DNA from: Maratus speciosus
Lineage: Eukaryota > Arthropoda > Arachnida > Araneae > Salticidae
DNA length: 64,000 nt
Reading direction: 5' to 3'
NCBI GenBank assembly: GCA_963932465.1
Contig: OZ010794.1
Location: 441,007,502 to 441,071,501 of the forward strand
Below, in pieces: positions 44,121 to 55,740 of this stretch. Positions within the stretch are counted from its first letter, which is position 1. Every line of letters starts with the position of its first letter. The notes beneath the pieces are model-generated. The model searched no databases. It saw nothing but the letters and a program-made list of their open reading frames with translations, and had not been told where the DNA came from. Both the position numbers and the translations under genes were made by a program.

Positions 44121-44150
44121 TGAAATGTTCGCCACTGCCCCGGAATAACC
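44121..44150 (-). CDS. UBE2Q: Candidate UBE2Q microexon (30 nt, in frame)
   Basis: On the minus strand TTCTTTCTATGCAG precedes, and a consensus donor GTAAGT follows, a 30-nt open stretch reading GYSGAVANIS. Both neighbours join in phase 0, so inclusion would add ten residues between the NK end of one exon and the TQYSLARAQ start of the next. It is 225 nt downstream of the preceding exon. The UBE2Q proteins I know lack an insert here, so it would be optional or lineage-specific. The evidence is splice-site quality plus frame; a decoy is possible. Confidence 0.5.
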
Positions 44151-44375
44151 CTGCATAGAAAGAATGCATGAATGAATAAAAGATAGATCATAATATAATC
44201 AGTAGCCATCTGGACTTGACAATATGATAAACACTATGTCAATTGCCCTTCTTTAACATTCAGAGAAAAATTGTTATAATTGAAGATAATGTACAACACA
44301 ACAGTTATTAACTGTTAAAAGGAGACAAACAAACAAAGGAAAAAAAAAAAATAGTCTAAAAATAAATTTACAAAC

Positions 44376-44471
44376 CTTATTTCCTCCAAATTGAATTCTT
44401 GCTTTTCCTTTGACAAGAGTTGCTGCAATCTGAAGAATGATAGCTTCCACAGTATAGGCACTGCTCCATCC
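44376..44471 (-). CDS. UBE2Q: UBE2Q exon (E2 core, helix after active site)
   Basis: The 96-nt exon has an acceptor CTCTTTAG (ending 44472 on the minus strand) and a donor AAG|GTTTGT, both phase 0. It reads [20 protein letters not shown] then [12 protein letters not shown]. Vertebrate UBE2Q has GWSSAYS(I)[21 protein letters not shown], so identity is high and no residue looks broken. This segment follows the active-site loop and packs the E2 C-terminal helices. Confidence 0.96.
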
Positions 44472-45195
44472 CTAAAGAGAAATACTACAAATTACACAGT
44501 GTCTAATTGACGAGATTCTCAACATAATCTATATAGTAAAATAAATTGCCAAAAGAATTGTTTTCCATCCTTTTACAAATTTGTGACATATTTTGATAGC
44601 TTTTTGAAACACCATAATTTTAAATTGTCACTATTTGTAAGTTTTGCTTATTATGGGAGATAATCTCCAAGAAAAAAAGGTTAAATAAACTGTAATCTAC
44701 TGTAGCTGAGGTCTAAAAATTTTTTTGTACCGTAATTTCTGGAAGAAATGGCGCAGCGGCGTAAACGCCGCATCGCGAAAATTCCCACAAAAAAAAAAAA
44801 AATAAATAAATAAAATAAAGAAAGAAATGGTCGTAAATGCCGCAGGTGAAATTTTCGCAGTAATCGCGATTGACATGCTAAACAGAAACATATTAATAAA
44901 TTGAATTAAGAAATCATTAAAATGAAATTATTAATTAGAAATAAATAATATTTAATACAAAATTCGAAATTATTAATTATTTAAATAATATAAGTACGAA
45001 AAAATACACTAAAATTGCGTAAAATCTGCAGCTTAAATTCTGGCATATGGGGCTGGAGACATATTGCAATATTACTTTGGTATATTGCGAATGATATAGC
45101 AAGGGAAATAAATTAATTAAACTGAATTTTAGAAACCACAAAATATGAAATAAATAATTTAAGTACGATATTCAAAATTATTAATTCACTATGTA

Positions 45196-45940
45196 CAGTC
45201 GGACCTCTATTTAACGAAGTAGCTAAATCCCGAAAAAAAGTTCGTTATATGGAAAATTCGTTAAACAGAGAGTCACTTTTTAAAATACTTTAAACTATAT
45301 AAAACGTAATTAAGTCCATAAACACTAAATATAATTAAAAAAAGTAATTAGTCACACTTTTTTTTATAAATTATATCTATTTGTTTTATTTATTATACCC
45401 ATCAAAAAGAAAACTTCAAGGGAAATAAGAATGAAACAACACATTGTCTGGAAATACATTGTGTTTTCAGTTTTTTTTTTCTTTGATGCTCAAGCACTTT
45501 CGCTTTGACATTTTTGAGTTACAAGAACCGAAATGATCAACACGATTGATCATGATCAACAATCTAGAAAACAGGAAACTATAGTTTAAGGACATGGGGC
45601 AGCTCCATTGAGGGCTAAAAGGGAATATTGAAAGTTTGCACTTCTTGGATGGAAAGCAAAGAATCACAGCAATTTTACTGCTCTCGGTGAGTTAGGTGCC
45701 TGGTAAGACCTGTTCATGGTCATTGATCATCATAAAATGTGTTAAGAGAAAGAATAAGTTTGAAATGTCCAGTAATATTTTAAGAAATAGGGAGAAGAAA
45801 AAATTAGATCCCAAGGAAAAGTTCGTTAAATAGAGAATACACTTCGCTATTTGGAGGTTATTTTACGAAGAAATTTGCAAAATGATCTTGGTTCCAAGTA
45901 AAAGTTTGCAAAATAGAGGTTCGTTAAATAGGTCCGACTG
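45196..45940. mobile_element. Tigger-type MITE (745 bp), nested
   Basis: It starts CAGTCGGACCTCTATTTAAC and the right end, reverse complemented, is CAGTCGGACCTATTTAACGA. TA flanks both sides (45194-45195, 45941-45942). Subterminal AGTTCGTTA(T/A)AT repeats occur at both ends. No transposase is present. Confidence 0.92.
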
Positions 45941-46203
45941 TATTATAATAATATTTAAATGAAAAAATCCCGTTAAAATTGAGTAAATGTCATAACCAAA
46001 ATTTCGGTATATATGGACTCTAATCGCGAATAATATACCAATAGAAACACTATCATTAAACTGACTTTAGGAAACATAAAAATAGAAACATGAAATTATT
46101 AATTTGTTATAAATAATAAATACAGAATTTAACAGAAAAAAAAAACACTAAAAAGGTATTAAAATAGTGAAACACAGATTTTATTTTTACATTACGAATT
46201 TAA

Positions 46204-47464
46204 TTAATTAAAACCATCAAAATCTGATTCATCACTGTCGGAATTAAAAAGGTTTAGAATGTCCTCATTTACACTGCTGTCTAAATCTATGTCATCGTCC
46301 TCATCCTCACCATCATCATAATTGTTCTCTACCGCAGCGGAAAGTTAATTTTCCGGTGTTAATATTTCCGCTTCTTTAAATCCAGCTATTATTGTAGCTT
46401 TTTTTACAGACTTCCATGCAGCATCAACCCACTTAGCAACGTCTTCATACGACGCTCTACGCATTTTCCCACTTTTCGTGTACGAGTGCAGTCCTTCAGT
46501 CATCCAGAGTTCCCACTACTTACGAATCTCTGCCTTAAAACACTTGTTTACCGAGAGATCTAACGGCTGCAATAATCTCGTTAAACCTCCCGGAATCGCT
46601 GCTAAATCGAATGGATAATTTTTTTAAACGATTTTTAACCAAATCCAATAAATGGTAACGTAATGAATCCAAAATCATAAGTCCTTTTCTATCAAAAAAA
46701 GATCTTTTACGTTGTTGCCACACTTTTTCTATCCATTGGAACATCATATTTTCGCACATCCATCCGTTTTCATTAGCGCAAACAACGATATCGGAGGGAA
46801 ATTTTCCTTTTGGGACCGTTTTTCTTTTGAAAATCAGCATAGGTTTTAATTTATCTCCATTTGCTGCACAAGCCAGAACACATGTAAAGGACATTTTTCA
46901 TGTCCTGTCGTTAGCACAGAAACAGTTCTTGCACCGACTTGATCAACTGTTCTATTTGGAGGACAGTCAAAAGTTAATGGAGTCTCATCCATATTGATTA
47001 TCTGTGATAAAAGAAATTTCTTTTGACCAATAATGTCCCTTATATATTTTAAGAAACTTTCTTTTTTCTTTTGCCAGTCTAATGGTAGCTCTTGTCCAAC
47101 GGTTGTTTTTGTTCTTACAGATATTTTGCTGCATTTCATAAATCTATAGCACCAGCGAGGCCCTCCTTTAAAATCCTCAATATTCATTTCACGGGCCATT
47201 AATTTCACCTGAAGTCGAAACAGAGAGTCCCTTTTTTCTTTGCTCTTTTATCCATTCCAAAACGGGCCATCTTACAGTCCCACTTCGTCTAGCACGTTTC
47301 TGCTGCGGCATTTTTTCTAATTCCCTTTTTTCTGCTCTCCAACGGCGAACGCATCGTTCATCTATTTCATATTCATGTCCTGCAGCTCTGTTGCCTTCTT
47401 CAGCACGAGAAACAACATTAAGTTTAAAACTTGATGTATAACTTCTATGACGTTTAGGTGCCAT
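46204..47464 (-). pseudogene. pogo-family transposase (POGK-like), frameshifted
   Basis: The likely start is ATG at 47462-47464 (MAPKRHRSYTSSFKLNVVS), a helix-turn-helix DNA-binding start of the Brinker/POGK type, followed by CVRRWR. A frame change near 47205 leads to a second DNA-binding part (GGPRWCYRFMKCSKISVRTK) and the first catalytic Asp in INMDETPLTFD. A change near 46880 leads to GDKLKPMLIFKRKTVPKGKF and the second Asp in LMILDSLRYH. Another change near 46618 leads to the third region (PGGLTRLLQPLDLSVNK). A TAG near 46516 and another stop precede an acidic tail ending at 46204-46206. All three catalytic regions are visible, but the frame is broken at least four times. Confidence 0.9.
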
Positions 47465-47479
47465 TTTCCTAAACAACTC

Positions 47480-49004
47480 AGCTTTTCATGTGGTAACTAA
47501 CTCCCGAGTGCACAAAGTAAGAATAAGAAAATACGGCAGTTCACTCTCCGAAATTATTCACTAGTGTTGCCAAATAAATTTCCTAAAAGCCATTGAATGG
47601 GACGAACCGGAATTTGTCTTGGAACTTTTCAAATCATTGAAAAGCGTTATATGAACGAGAACATTCCTAAGTCGAAAATCTTAAGCTTGGGTTTTAGCAG
47701 GCTCAACTTTAACTCAAGTATCTTAAAAAGCGTGTTTGAACGGAATAAAATGACATTTATTTTCACGTGCCATATATTAAAATTATTTACAAATAAATAA
47801 TAAATGTATTAATTTTAATATTTACCATTACGTACAAATAAAATAACGTTATCACATCCTATTTCATCAATTGAATAAGATATAAAATTTATCTTTTTAA
47901 TCATTTCTAAAAGAATCAGTAGATCAGGAATGGAGGCAGGATTTTTTTCTTAAAAAAAAAAAGAATTAAAAAAGCAAACTTGCTCAATAAATAATTCATC
48001 GAGGTCCGGTAATTTAAAACAGAAAAGCGTGGAATCTGCTGGCATATCAAAGTGATTTGAAATCGAATACGTTTTTCCGTTTTCGATAAATGTATTGTAG
48101 CTTAAGTTATAAGCTATTGCTATTTAATGATGACCTTCCCCGAGCTGTCTCATCCGGAAATTCAGCTTGAAAAATCAAATTTATCATTTTCTAAATGTTT
48201 GTTTTTCCCCTTATCAAAATATGGAAAACGCTATTCGGTTTCGTAAAAAATTAATAAATGCACCAATAATTTTATGCTACTAAAATTAAAAATGATTTAT
48301 AATGAACGCAGCTGTTATTTATGTGTGTATGTGTGTTTTATAATAAAAATAAAGTTCTCAAAAACAAACTTTTTATTTAATTCCTATCGGTCTATCTGCA
48401 AGAAATTTCATGACGACCTACTTTTATTATTTCTCTGCACGTGGAGCGATAAGGATTATAAATATTATGCTAACTGCAACAAAAAGACATCACGTGTGGT
48501 CCTAAAACTATCTTCTCCCCCTCCCCACCTTCTTCTGTTTGGAACATTTTAGCTGTCACAAACTCAAAGGAATAAATATAGATTTCAATTAGAAGATTTT
48601 GTTTTAAAAGACACACGAAATGATAACTAAAAAGGAAAAAAATATACTTACCAGCACTGTGCTGTTTCTTAAATACAAGATAAAAGAACAAAGATATTCA
48701 TACTCTTTTCATTCCACTAGTTTCGGCAAAAAGATCTTACGATCTGTTTTTCCATAATGCTTTTCCAGATGGCTTTTTAAAAAGCCCTGATGACTCAAAA
48801 CTATTAATTTTTTTTTCCCATTTTTTGCACGAGAAAAAACTATTCAAATTCTATTCTTTTAAATATAAAAAGGACTTCTTGAATGTGTCAACAAGTTTGC
48901 ATTGCTTAAGTGCAGAAGAAAAATATTGAGATGCAAGCAAATAAAGAAAATGAATGAAAACCGAAACTCTTATAATCCTTACTGTTAGAAAAAAAAAAAA
49001 AAAA

Positions 49005-49040
<36 letters not shown>

Positions 49041-49776
49041 AATCCTTATCTCCTATGTAAATTGACCGATTTCTTTCAAATTTTCAGCAAGTTGAAATAA
49101 TAGTAAATTAGGCTGTGTAACAAATTTTTATTAAAATATAACCAGTTATTAGAAAGTTAGAACGGCTGCCCACTTTATAGAAACTGCGCAGAAAAAGTAA
49201 CATCTGCGGTTTGTTTTCGTTTATTCACTTCGCTCCGTGAAATCAGAATCAACGTTTACACAATCGGATCATCAACGTTGGGTGGATTAGGTTTTGCTAT
49301 GCAGAAAGAAACTGTGAATAGATTTTTCCTCTTTTTAACTAAAGATTAAAAAAAAAATACAAAATACAAAAGCATACCATCCAAAATAAGACGTTTATAT
49401 TTTAATTTAAAAGCTTAGAAAATCAATAACGAAACTTTCTCGAAAAATGAAATTTGTTGAAAATTGGAGAGGGGGGAGAAAAAGAAAAAGAGGAAATTGG
49501 AGAGAAAAAGTGCTCAGTTTATTAGCAAAGGATTGGAGCAGCGGAACGTCGTTACAGGAGAGGAACTGGTGTCCGTTTATGGAATACAGGAGAAGGTTAT
49601 TGTCGAAAAATCTTAATTGATGAAGCAGCGCAAAATAACGGACATGTTCAGTGAAAAAGCATTGAGAAAAATGCTCAGGCAGGGCCAATATATTTCGTTC
49701 GCCTGGGTCTGAAAATTTCGGCTCGTCCACATTATTTTAAAATTTCAATAATATGAGATTTCTTATCTTTGAGAGT
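47480..49776. other. Non-coding internal part of the pogo-type element
   Basis: No convincing frame. It holds an (AAAT)n microsatellite at about 48999-49040, and GA-rich sequence near 49460-49510. A minus frame at 49407-49730 has no recognisable motif. Confidence 0.45.
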
Positions 49777-49780
49777 GAAG

Positions 49781-49815
<35 letters not shown>
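49777..49815 (+). repeat. Poly(A) tract (about 35)
   Basis: A near-pure A run before AAATGCAAGTAAATGCCGC. Confidence 0.9.
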
Positions 49816-49817
<2 letters not shown>

Positions 49818-49906
49818 CAAGTAAATGCCGCATTGGAGGAACACAGCATCGTTTGAAATTTTAATTTAAAGCACGTAAACGCCGCATCGTTTCTTCCGAA
49901 AGTTCA

Positions 49907-50883
49907 TATAGTAGTTGGAAAGGGAAAACTCGGACCATTTTAAAGGGAGCTATAGTAGAGGACCCTAAAATGGCCTACTGGTAGTTAAGAGAACGGTCCT
50001 AAGATAACTTGTTAAAAGGCCCTAGTACTTGTGAGATGAAATCTCACAGTGTTTAAATCATGTTACTTTTTTTATTTCTTTTGGCCTTATACATCGATGT
50101 TCTTTAAACTTAAATCCATATTTATTTTTGCGCGGGCGATTTGTTTCGATTGCACATCGGCAAGTTCGCTGACGTTCGGCTGCCCCTGGTATGGGATGCT
50201 TCTCCTTTGAACTTTGTACGATTGTGATGACGTCATCGGAGCAAGCCTCTCACGGCTTATGCATTGAATGGGTGGCTATCTTTTGGAGGTGTGTCTATTC
50301 GCTGTGCGAGGAGCAATAGAAAATAAGCTTTTTAAATGTTTTCTTTTGGATTTGTTTATTAAGACATTAGCTAATATTTTAAATTCTCTAATAGATTTAA
50401 ATCTTTTCTTTCAGTAACTTTTGAAGTCCCCGTATTCTTACTATAAATTAAAAATTCCGTTAATTTTAAATCAGAATCTGTTTTGTTGCTGTTCTGTCAT
50501 GACTTAGTTCTTGTTTTAAAAAGATCGCGGGCTCCGGCTCCGGTCTGTGTCTGCCGACGACGATGGATGTGGAATCTGATAAAAAGTTTTTCGAATCTAC
50601 GATTTTAACAACTCCGGTTAAATTATTTCTTGATAATTTCTTTATTTATGCTGCACTTTAATTTTTAAAAGAAATAGCTATCTTCAAGTGGAGCAGATGC
50701 TTTTATTGGCAATAATTAATTTATGAACGGTGACCAACGGGAAGCCTTATCTTCTCTTCCTCAAGATGAAAATAAAAGATTGATGTATGCTTAAAGGTCT
50801 CCTCTTCATTTATTTTACAGACGACACGATCCATGTAAGAAGTTTCATTTATTTCTATTTTTTTACAATTGCTGACCTTAAAG
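49907..50883. other. Intronic sequence: 37-kb repeat relic then unassigned GC-richer DNA
   Basis: 49915-50035 matches 37020-37100 (AGCTATA(G/A)TAG(A)GGACCC and AAGGCCCTAGTAC-like blocks). 50100-50330 is less AT-rich (CGCGGGCGATTTG, CACATCGGCAAG, TGATGACGTCATCGGAGC), with TGACGTCA being a CRE-type palindrome. I recognise no gene. It could be a TE interior or a regulatory stretch. Confidence 0.4.
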
Positions 50884-52277
50884 TAGAGGTCTGCACGGGC
50901 CGGAATTTCCAGGCCCGGGCCCGGCCCGGCCCGTACGAAAGCTATCTTGGCCCGGCCCGTGTAAAAATTGGAAGTTCGGCCCGTTGTAAAAATTGGAAGT
51001 TCGGCCCCGGCCCGGCCCGTTGTAAAAATTGGAAGTTCGGCCCGAGCCCGGCCCGGCCCGTACAAAAATCAGTGAAAACGGGCCGAACCCTATACAATTA
51101 CAAAAAAAAAAAAGAAAAAAAAAAAATCCTTTTTTTCTCAACATACAATTAAAATTCTTTTAATGAATACTACATACATATTTATGGGAATATTTTACAG
51201 TATAGTTTACATTACTATGATGTTCGCAAAACAGAAAACGCACAATAGTAAACATTAACGATTACTTACAGTCATCGTGTCAACAGACATTTCAAAATGG
51301 AAATAAAGATTCATTAAAAGATTAATATAGTTCAGAATAAAGGATTAAAAACAAGATAACATTTGAAGCTGTATAATAAAAAGTAGATCTGTGAAAATAT
51401 TTCTCTCATTTTTAAGACTTTTCTCAAATCCAAAAGAGCTACATTTCGACCCATTTATGAAGTCTTTTCTTTTTGGAAACGTGTAAGATTGGCAGGTATT
51501 CTTATTCAAAAGCTATGTAAATGTTTTTTTTTCATAGATAAAAGCAATATATCTTTCTGAAAATACTGTCAAAGTTAACGTTTTGAATCGAATTTCCGGA
51601 AGCGATAGCACAGGAAAGAAGAAAAACGTACAGTCACGTGACAAGAATCGCTGTTATCTCTGTAAGTAATTTATTAAATATGGAAAAAGCTATTCGTCTC
51701 CAAATGCCTTCAATAGGCAGGCCTGTCAATTTTATGCCTTTATAGTTAAAGTTTTTATCACAAACATGTGTCAAAGCTTTGCATTGTTGAGCAGTGAATA
51801 TGAGAACCACCTTAAGGTATATTTCCAAAGATACTGTTAAGAGAAGTTCATTATCACTATTAATATTACAAAACAAAATGACTGTTCTACACATCCTGAG
51901 ATCGATTAAGACCACTTCCTTCCCGGCACGAGTCTGCTGAAAAAAAATTAAACTCGGAATCAGACATCTTGTAACTGTACGATACCGATCTCTACGATGG
52001 ACACGTTACATTTCTGTATTGATGTTGTTAAACTCGCATCGGCTCGTGACACACATTTATACTTCTCCAGAAAATCATATTCATTGAAAATGGCTCGTAT
52101 TTTATCTGCTTCGCTTAAATTCTTATATCGGGCCGATAGGCATGATTCATTTTTTTGCCGGCCCGGCCCGTTGAAAAAATTGTCCTAATTCTGCCGGCCC
52201 GGCCCGTTTGAAATTTCGCCTTCATTCCGCGGGCCGGGCCGGGTACGGGCCTCGGGCCAAGCCCGTGCAGACCTCTA
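50884..52277. mobile_element. hAT element with GGCCCG-rich ends (1394 bp), perfect 8-bp TSD
   Basis: It starts TAGAGGTCTGCACGGGCC and ends GCCCGTGCAGACCTCTA, exact inverted repeats at the tips. CCTTAAAG flanks it exactly (50876-50883 and 52278-52285). Both subterminal regions are arrays of CGGCCCGGCCCGT with AAAAATTGGAAGTT spacers. Frames across them give Gly/Arg/Pro-rich artefacts. There is no transposase. The family is shared with 30832-31868. Confidence 0.96.
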
Positions 52278-52395
52278 CCTTAAAGAACGAAGGGTCTTAT
52301 TGCAATACTACACAACGCATGTTACTAAAAAGAACTTCAAATTAATTATACCTTTCATATCACGGCACATTATTAGTTATACCACAGTACTTAGC

Positions 52396-52640
52396 CAGGG
52401 TTGCTACTCATGTAGGAGAATGAATTTCCCTGATTTTTCCAGGTACATTTTATGAAAATTTCAATCTAGCGGCGTAATGTGAACTGGACAAGATGACAGT
52501 AAATTAAATATTGTACCACGTGAAAATATAAAAATTTTCAACTATACATCACAATTAAAAATTTTCACATATGCACCCCTCAAATAGTTTTCGTAATTTT
52601 CACTAGTTAGTGAAAACTAGAAAATCCTATCGGCTACAAT
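52396..52640 (+). mobile_element. Truncated copy of the CAGGGTTGCTAC hAT family
   Basis: CAGGGTTGCTACTCATGTAG then GAGAATGAATTTCCCTGATT matches the left end of 19605-20791 for about 220 bp, with many substitutions. The right end is missing. Confidence 0.7.
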
Positions 52641-52792
52641 TTGAAATCAAAGCAGGTGTTTTATTTTCAAATGAAAAAGTATTGCATTTACAAAGCAAAT
52701 TGAGAAAAAAAAAAAAACTAAAAAACAGGGAAAAAATTAGTGAAAAATTAGAAAATTGCTGTACGAATTTCAAATAAACTTTACTGAAAAGT

Positions 52793-54784
52793 AGGGTATA
52801 AAAAAAAATCATGATTTAAAAAAAAAAACGATTTTTTTATAATTTAAATCTGATTTTTATAATTTTTTTCTCCAGCGTTCAAATACTGAATAACTACCAA
52901 GAGTTTTAGGTTCCCAAAACAATTAAACCACTAATTGCTAACATAATCTATGTTTTTACACTTTAATTAATAAAATCATAATTATTAGTTAGTAATTGCA
53001 GAAATTATAAAAACTGCAAATTAGTAGTTTCATTAGGTAGCATCATACAATAATGTTATATACATTTAAGTAATGTAATAATTATGTAAAACTTTATAAA
53101 TCTAGTGATATTTAACATTAAAATTATTAATTGCATTTTATATTAAATAGTTAACACTATTTCAAATTAATAATTATTAAACAATTAACTCTCTAATTAG
53201 GAACATATTATACATTTTTAAGCCTTAATTATTAAAATGATAATAATGTAGTATTCATTTTAGAAAGAACAAATTGGACATTGCTCGTCAAACATGGCAA
53301 ATGAGGTGTGTTCGTACTATAACTAGTTCCATAAATATTTTTTGCACCGCATATTCTACTTAATGTATATTTTAATGCACTTTATAAGTTCATATGAATT
53401 TCATTCTGTTCGAAAGGCTGTAACATCATTAAAATGCACTTGCAATAATTTTTTCCCATTGGCCGTAATGTAACGGAAAACTGTTGACTGTCCGTGTAAT
53501 TAAACTATACATCCAAATTTCAGAAAATTTGAAATGATTCGACAAAATTTTGCAACAGTTATATATTTAAAATTTGAGACCATCCGGAAGGCTGTAATAT
53601 TATTAAAATGCACTTTTAATATTTTTTTTCCATTGGCTGTAATGAAACAGAAAAATTTTGACTTATAATAAAATTCAGCAAATTTCCTTTTGCCTCTCCT
53701 GTGAAATTTGCTTTTCCCGAAATGTGTCACTTTTCTTGTGGGTGAGCGATATGTAGTTGTACAATTTTGGTTGTTTGAAAAGTGTTGAAGAAATTTAAGA
53801 TTTTTGTGTTTAAAATTCCACCACACTTTCTATTTTAAAAGCAAAGCTAAAAGATGTCATATTTTCTGAACAAGCATTTCAAGTTTGATGAGGAGAAAAA
53901 TGCATTTTGTCAGATCTTTAATAAAGGTAAAGGAAGAAAGAATTCGGTAGCAAAATATTAAATGTGTAGATTAAAATCTGCAACTCAAAAGTGCAAAGTC
54001 GGAGCCAAGAAGGAGCCACAGTATTTTATCTAGGAGCAGAGCTGGAGCATCAAAAATTGTTCGGCTCCGGGTCACTGTCTCAGTGTGGATGATTAGTTTT
54101 CAATGGTTCATTTTTTTTTTCTTTTGAAGAAAAGTTTTGCTGCCTTTTCAATCCCTAATTATTATTATTTTTTTATTTAGTATATGAGTTAAAATTAAAA
54201 AAAAAAAATAAATAAATAAATAAAAATATGCAACCTATACCAAAGAAGCTCTCGCTGCATTTTCATACCAATTATTTCTTTTTCTCTTATGCATTCATTT
54301 ACAATTTAGCTGTTGAGCAGATGTCATTTTTTTCATTCTTATTTAACTTGAGATTGCTATTAATTACTATTTATTCTTTTACTTGTAGAAAAGTATTACA
54401 CTGGCTATGTGTATTTTATATAAAACAATGCATAAATTGATTACCTAAAGGAAATTATGACATTGCAAATTATATTAGCTCTAGATATAATTTTTAAATG
54501 AAACTGTTTTAATTTGGATAAAAACTTAAAAACAATGCTTTTTACAAATTGTTTTAAATTTTTTTACAATACTCATGAATTAAGTTTAGAAACAATTATT
54601 TAAAGCTCCTTTTTTGTTTATTCATAAGTCAAAATACCTGTAGAAACTTTCAAATTATGTTCATGTTAGATTTTAATACTTTTTTTGACATTTTAAATAT
54701 TTAGAAAATTTTTGATTTAAATCGATGATTTAAAAAAAATGAGTTGATTTAAATCAACTGACTAAAATAGTTGGCACCCTATTG
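52793..54784 (+). repeat. AT-rich dispersed repeat, copy 1
   Basis: The edges TAGGGTATAAAAAAAAATC (left) and TTGGCACCCTATTG (right, reverse complement CAATAGGGTGCCAA) suggest inverted ends, with palindromic GATTTAAATC-type motifs near them. Long parts match 59814-61036: the left 250 bp, the AATTATTAAACAATTAACT block, and 54410-54770 versus 60670-61030. It is non-coding and interrupted by unrelated sequence. Confidence 0.65.
53405..53675 (+). repeat. Tandem pair of about 90-bp blocks, 176 bp apart
   Basis: CGAAAGGCTGTAACATCATT then AAAATGCACTT...CCCATTGGCCGTAATG at 53411-53480 recurs as CGGAAGGCTGTAATATTATT...CCATTGGCTGTAATG at 53586-53645. Confidence 0.7.
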
Positions 54785-55740
54785 AAAAGAGGACAAAATT
54801 TACCATATTGGGCTAAAAAACCGAAACCTGATTTAGAAAAATACCGTTGAAATGCAAGAAAATGGTAAAAATCGCATAAAAAATTAAGTTTAAAGAAATA
54901 ATTAAAAGAAAAAATCCAAAAGCAGGCTTTGAGGTAAAGTACACAGAGGTACCTTCCTACCAAATTTTGTAGTTCTATGTGTAGCAGTCGCTTTAGAATA
55001 TTCTCGACACACTCACTAGTAAACTTCTTTCCTGATTATTATAGATGTATTTAAATCTTCATAAGATAAGGAAAATTGAAAAATGCTCAATTTTTTGTGA
55101 AGTATAGAAAGATACCTTCAAAAGAACAACAGACCTCCCCCCACCCCCACTCTCAAAATAGTTGCTTTTGAATGGGGGTTATCCTAAAATAATAGAAATA
55201 GTCACATGATACTGAAAATAGTTGCATTTTAGTAGCATTTTAATAGCAAATAGGAGACTTGACATTGTTCAAAATTTTAAGTGTGAGTGAATCGTTATCT
55301 TGTTACAGGATAAAGCTCTTTGTTGTTTAAGGAAATTCTGCAGTAAAATTCATCATAAAAATGCATCAAAAATAATTTAGCCCACAGAAAAACAAATGGG
55401 AAAGTAAAGTGATTTTGTGTCAGCTGTAGAAAATTTTCCAAAAGCCCTTTTTTAGAAAACATTTCCGGAGAAAAATGTTTTTTGCCTAGCCAGAAAAAAT
55501 CATGTTAAATTTTTTAAGGCACAACTTTTCATATACTATATACAAATAACTATATTATTCAAATCATGCATGAAAGGATCAAGGGTTTATCTCACGTTAA
55601 CTGGAATTTTGCATCAAACAACTTTGCATTAATGAATTTTGACTGTAGTTATAAAAATTATAGAATTTTACATATTTAAAAATGAAATATGTAAGCATCA
55701 AACCAAAATGAGAAGAGTAAAATTTTCAAATGATACTCAC
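54785..55740. other. UBE2Q intron sequence, nothing recognised
   Basis: AT-rich; no supported frame or element boundary up to the exon donor at 55735-55740. Confidence 0.55.

Larger units (their letters stand above)
44730..49906 (-). mobile_element. pogo-type (POGK-like) DNA transposon, about 5.2 kb
   Basis: The left end, TA then CCGTAATTTCTGGAAGAAAT, and the right end, reverse complemented TGAACTTTCGGAAGAAACG, are imperfect inverted repeats. Both continue into GC(A/G)GCG...AAACGCCGC motifs. A decayed pogo transposase lies at 46204-47464 on the minus strand. A separate Tigger MITE (45196-45940) is nested near the left end. The exact end bases are uncertain. Confidence 0.6.

Noticed and set aside
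49407..49730. 107-codon minus frame inside the pogo-type element
   Set aside because: No motif, low-complexity composition and no similarity to a transposase or accessory protein that I recognise.
50721..51152. Overlapping Gly/Arg/Pro-rich frames on both strands
   Set aside because: They translate the GGCCCG arrays at the left end of the hAT at 50884-52277.
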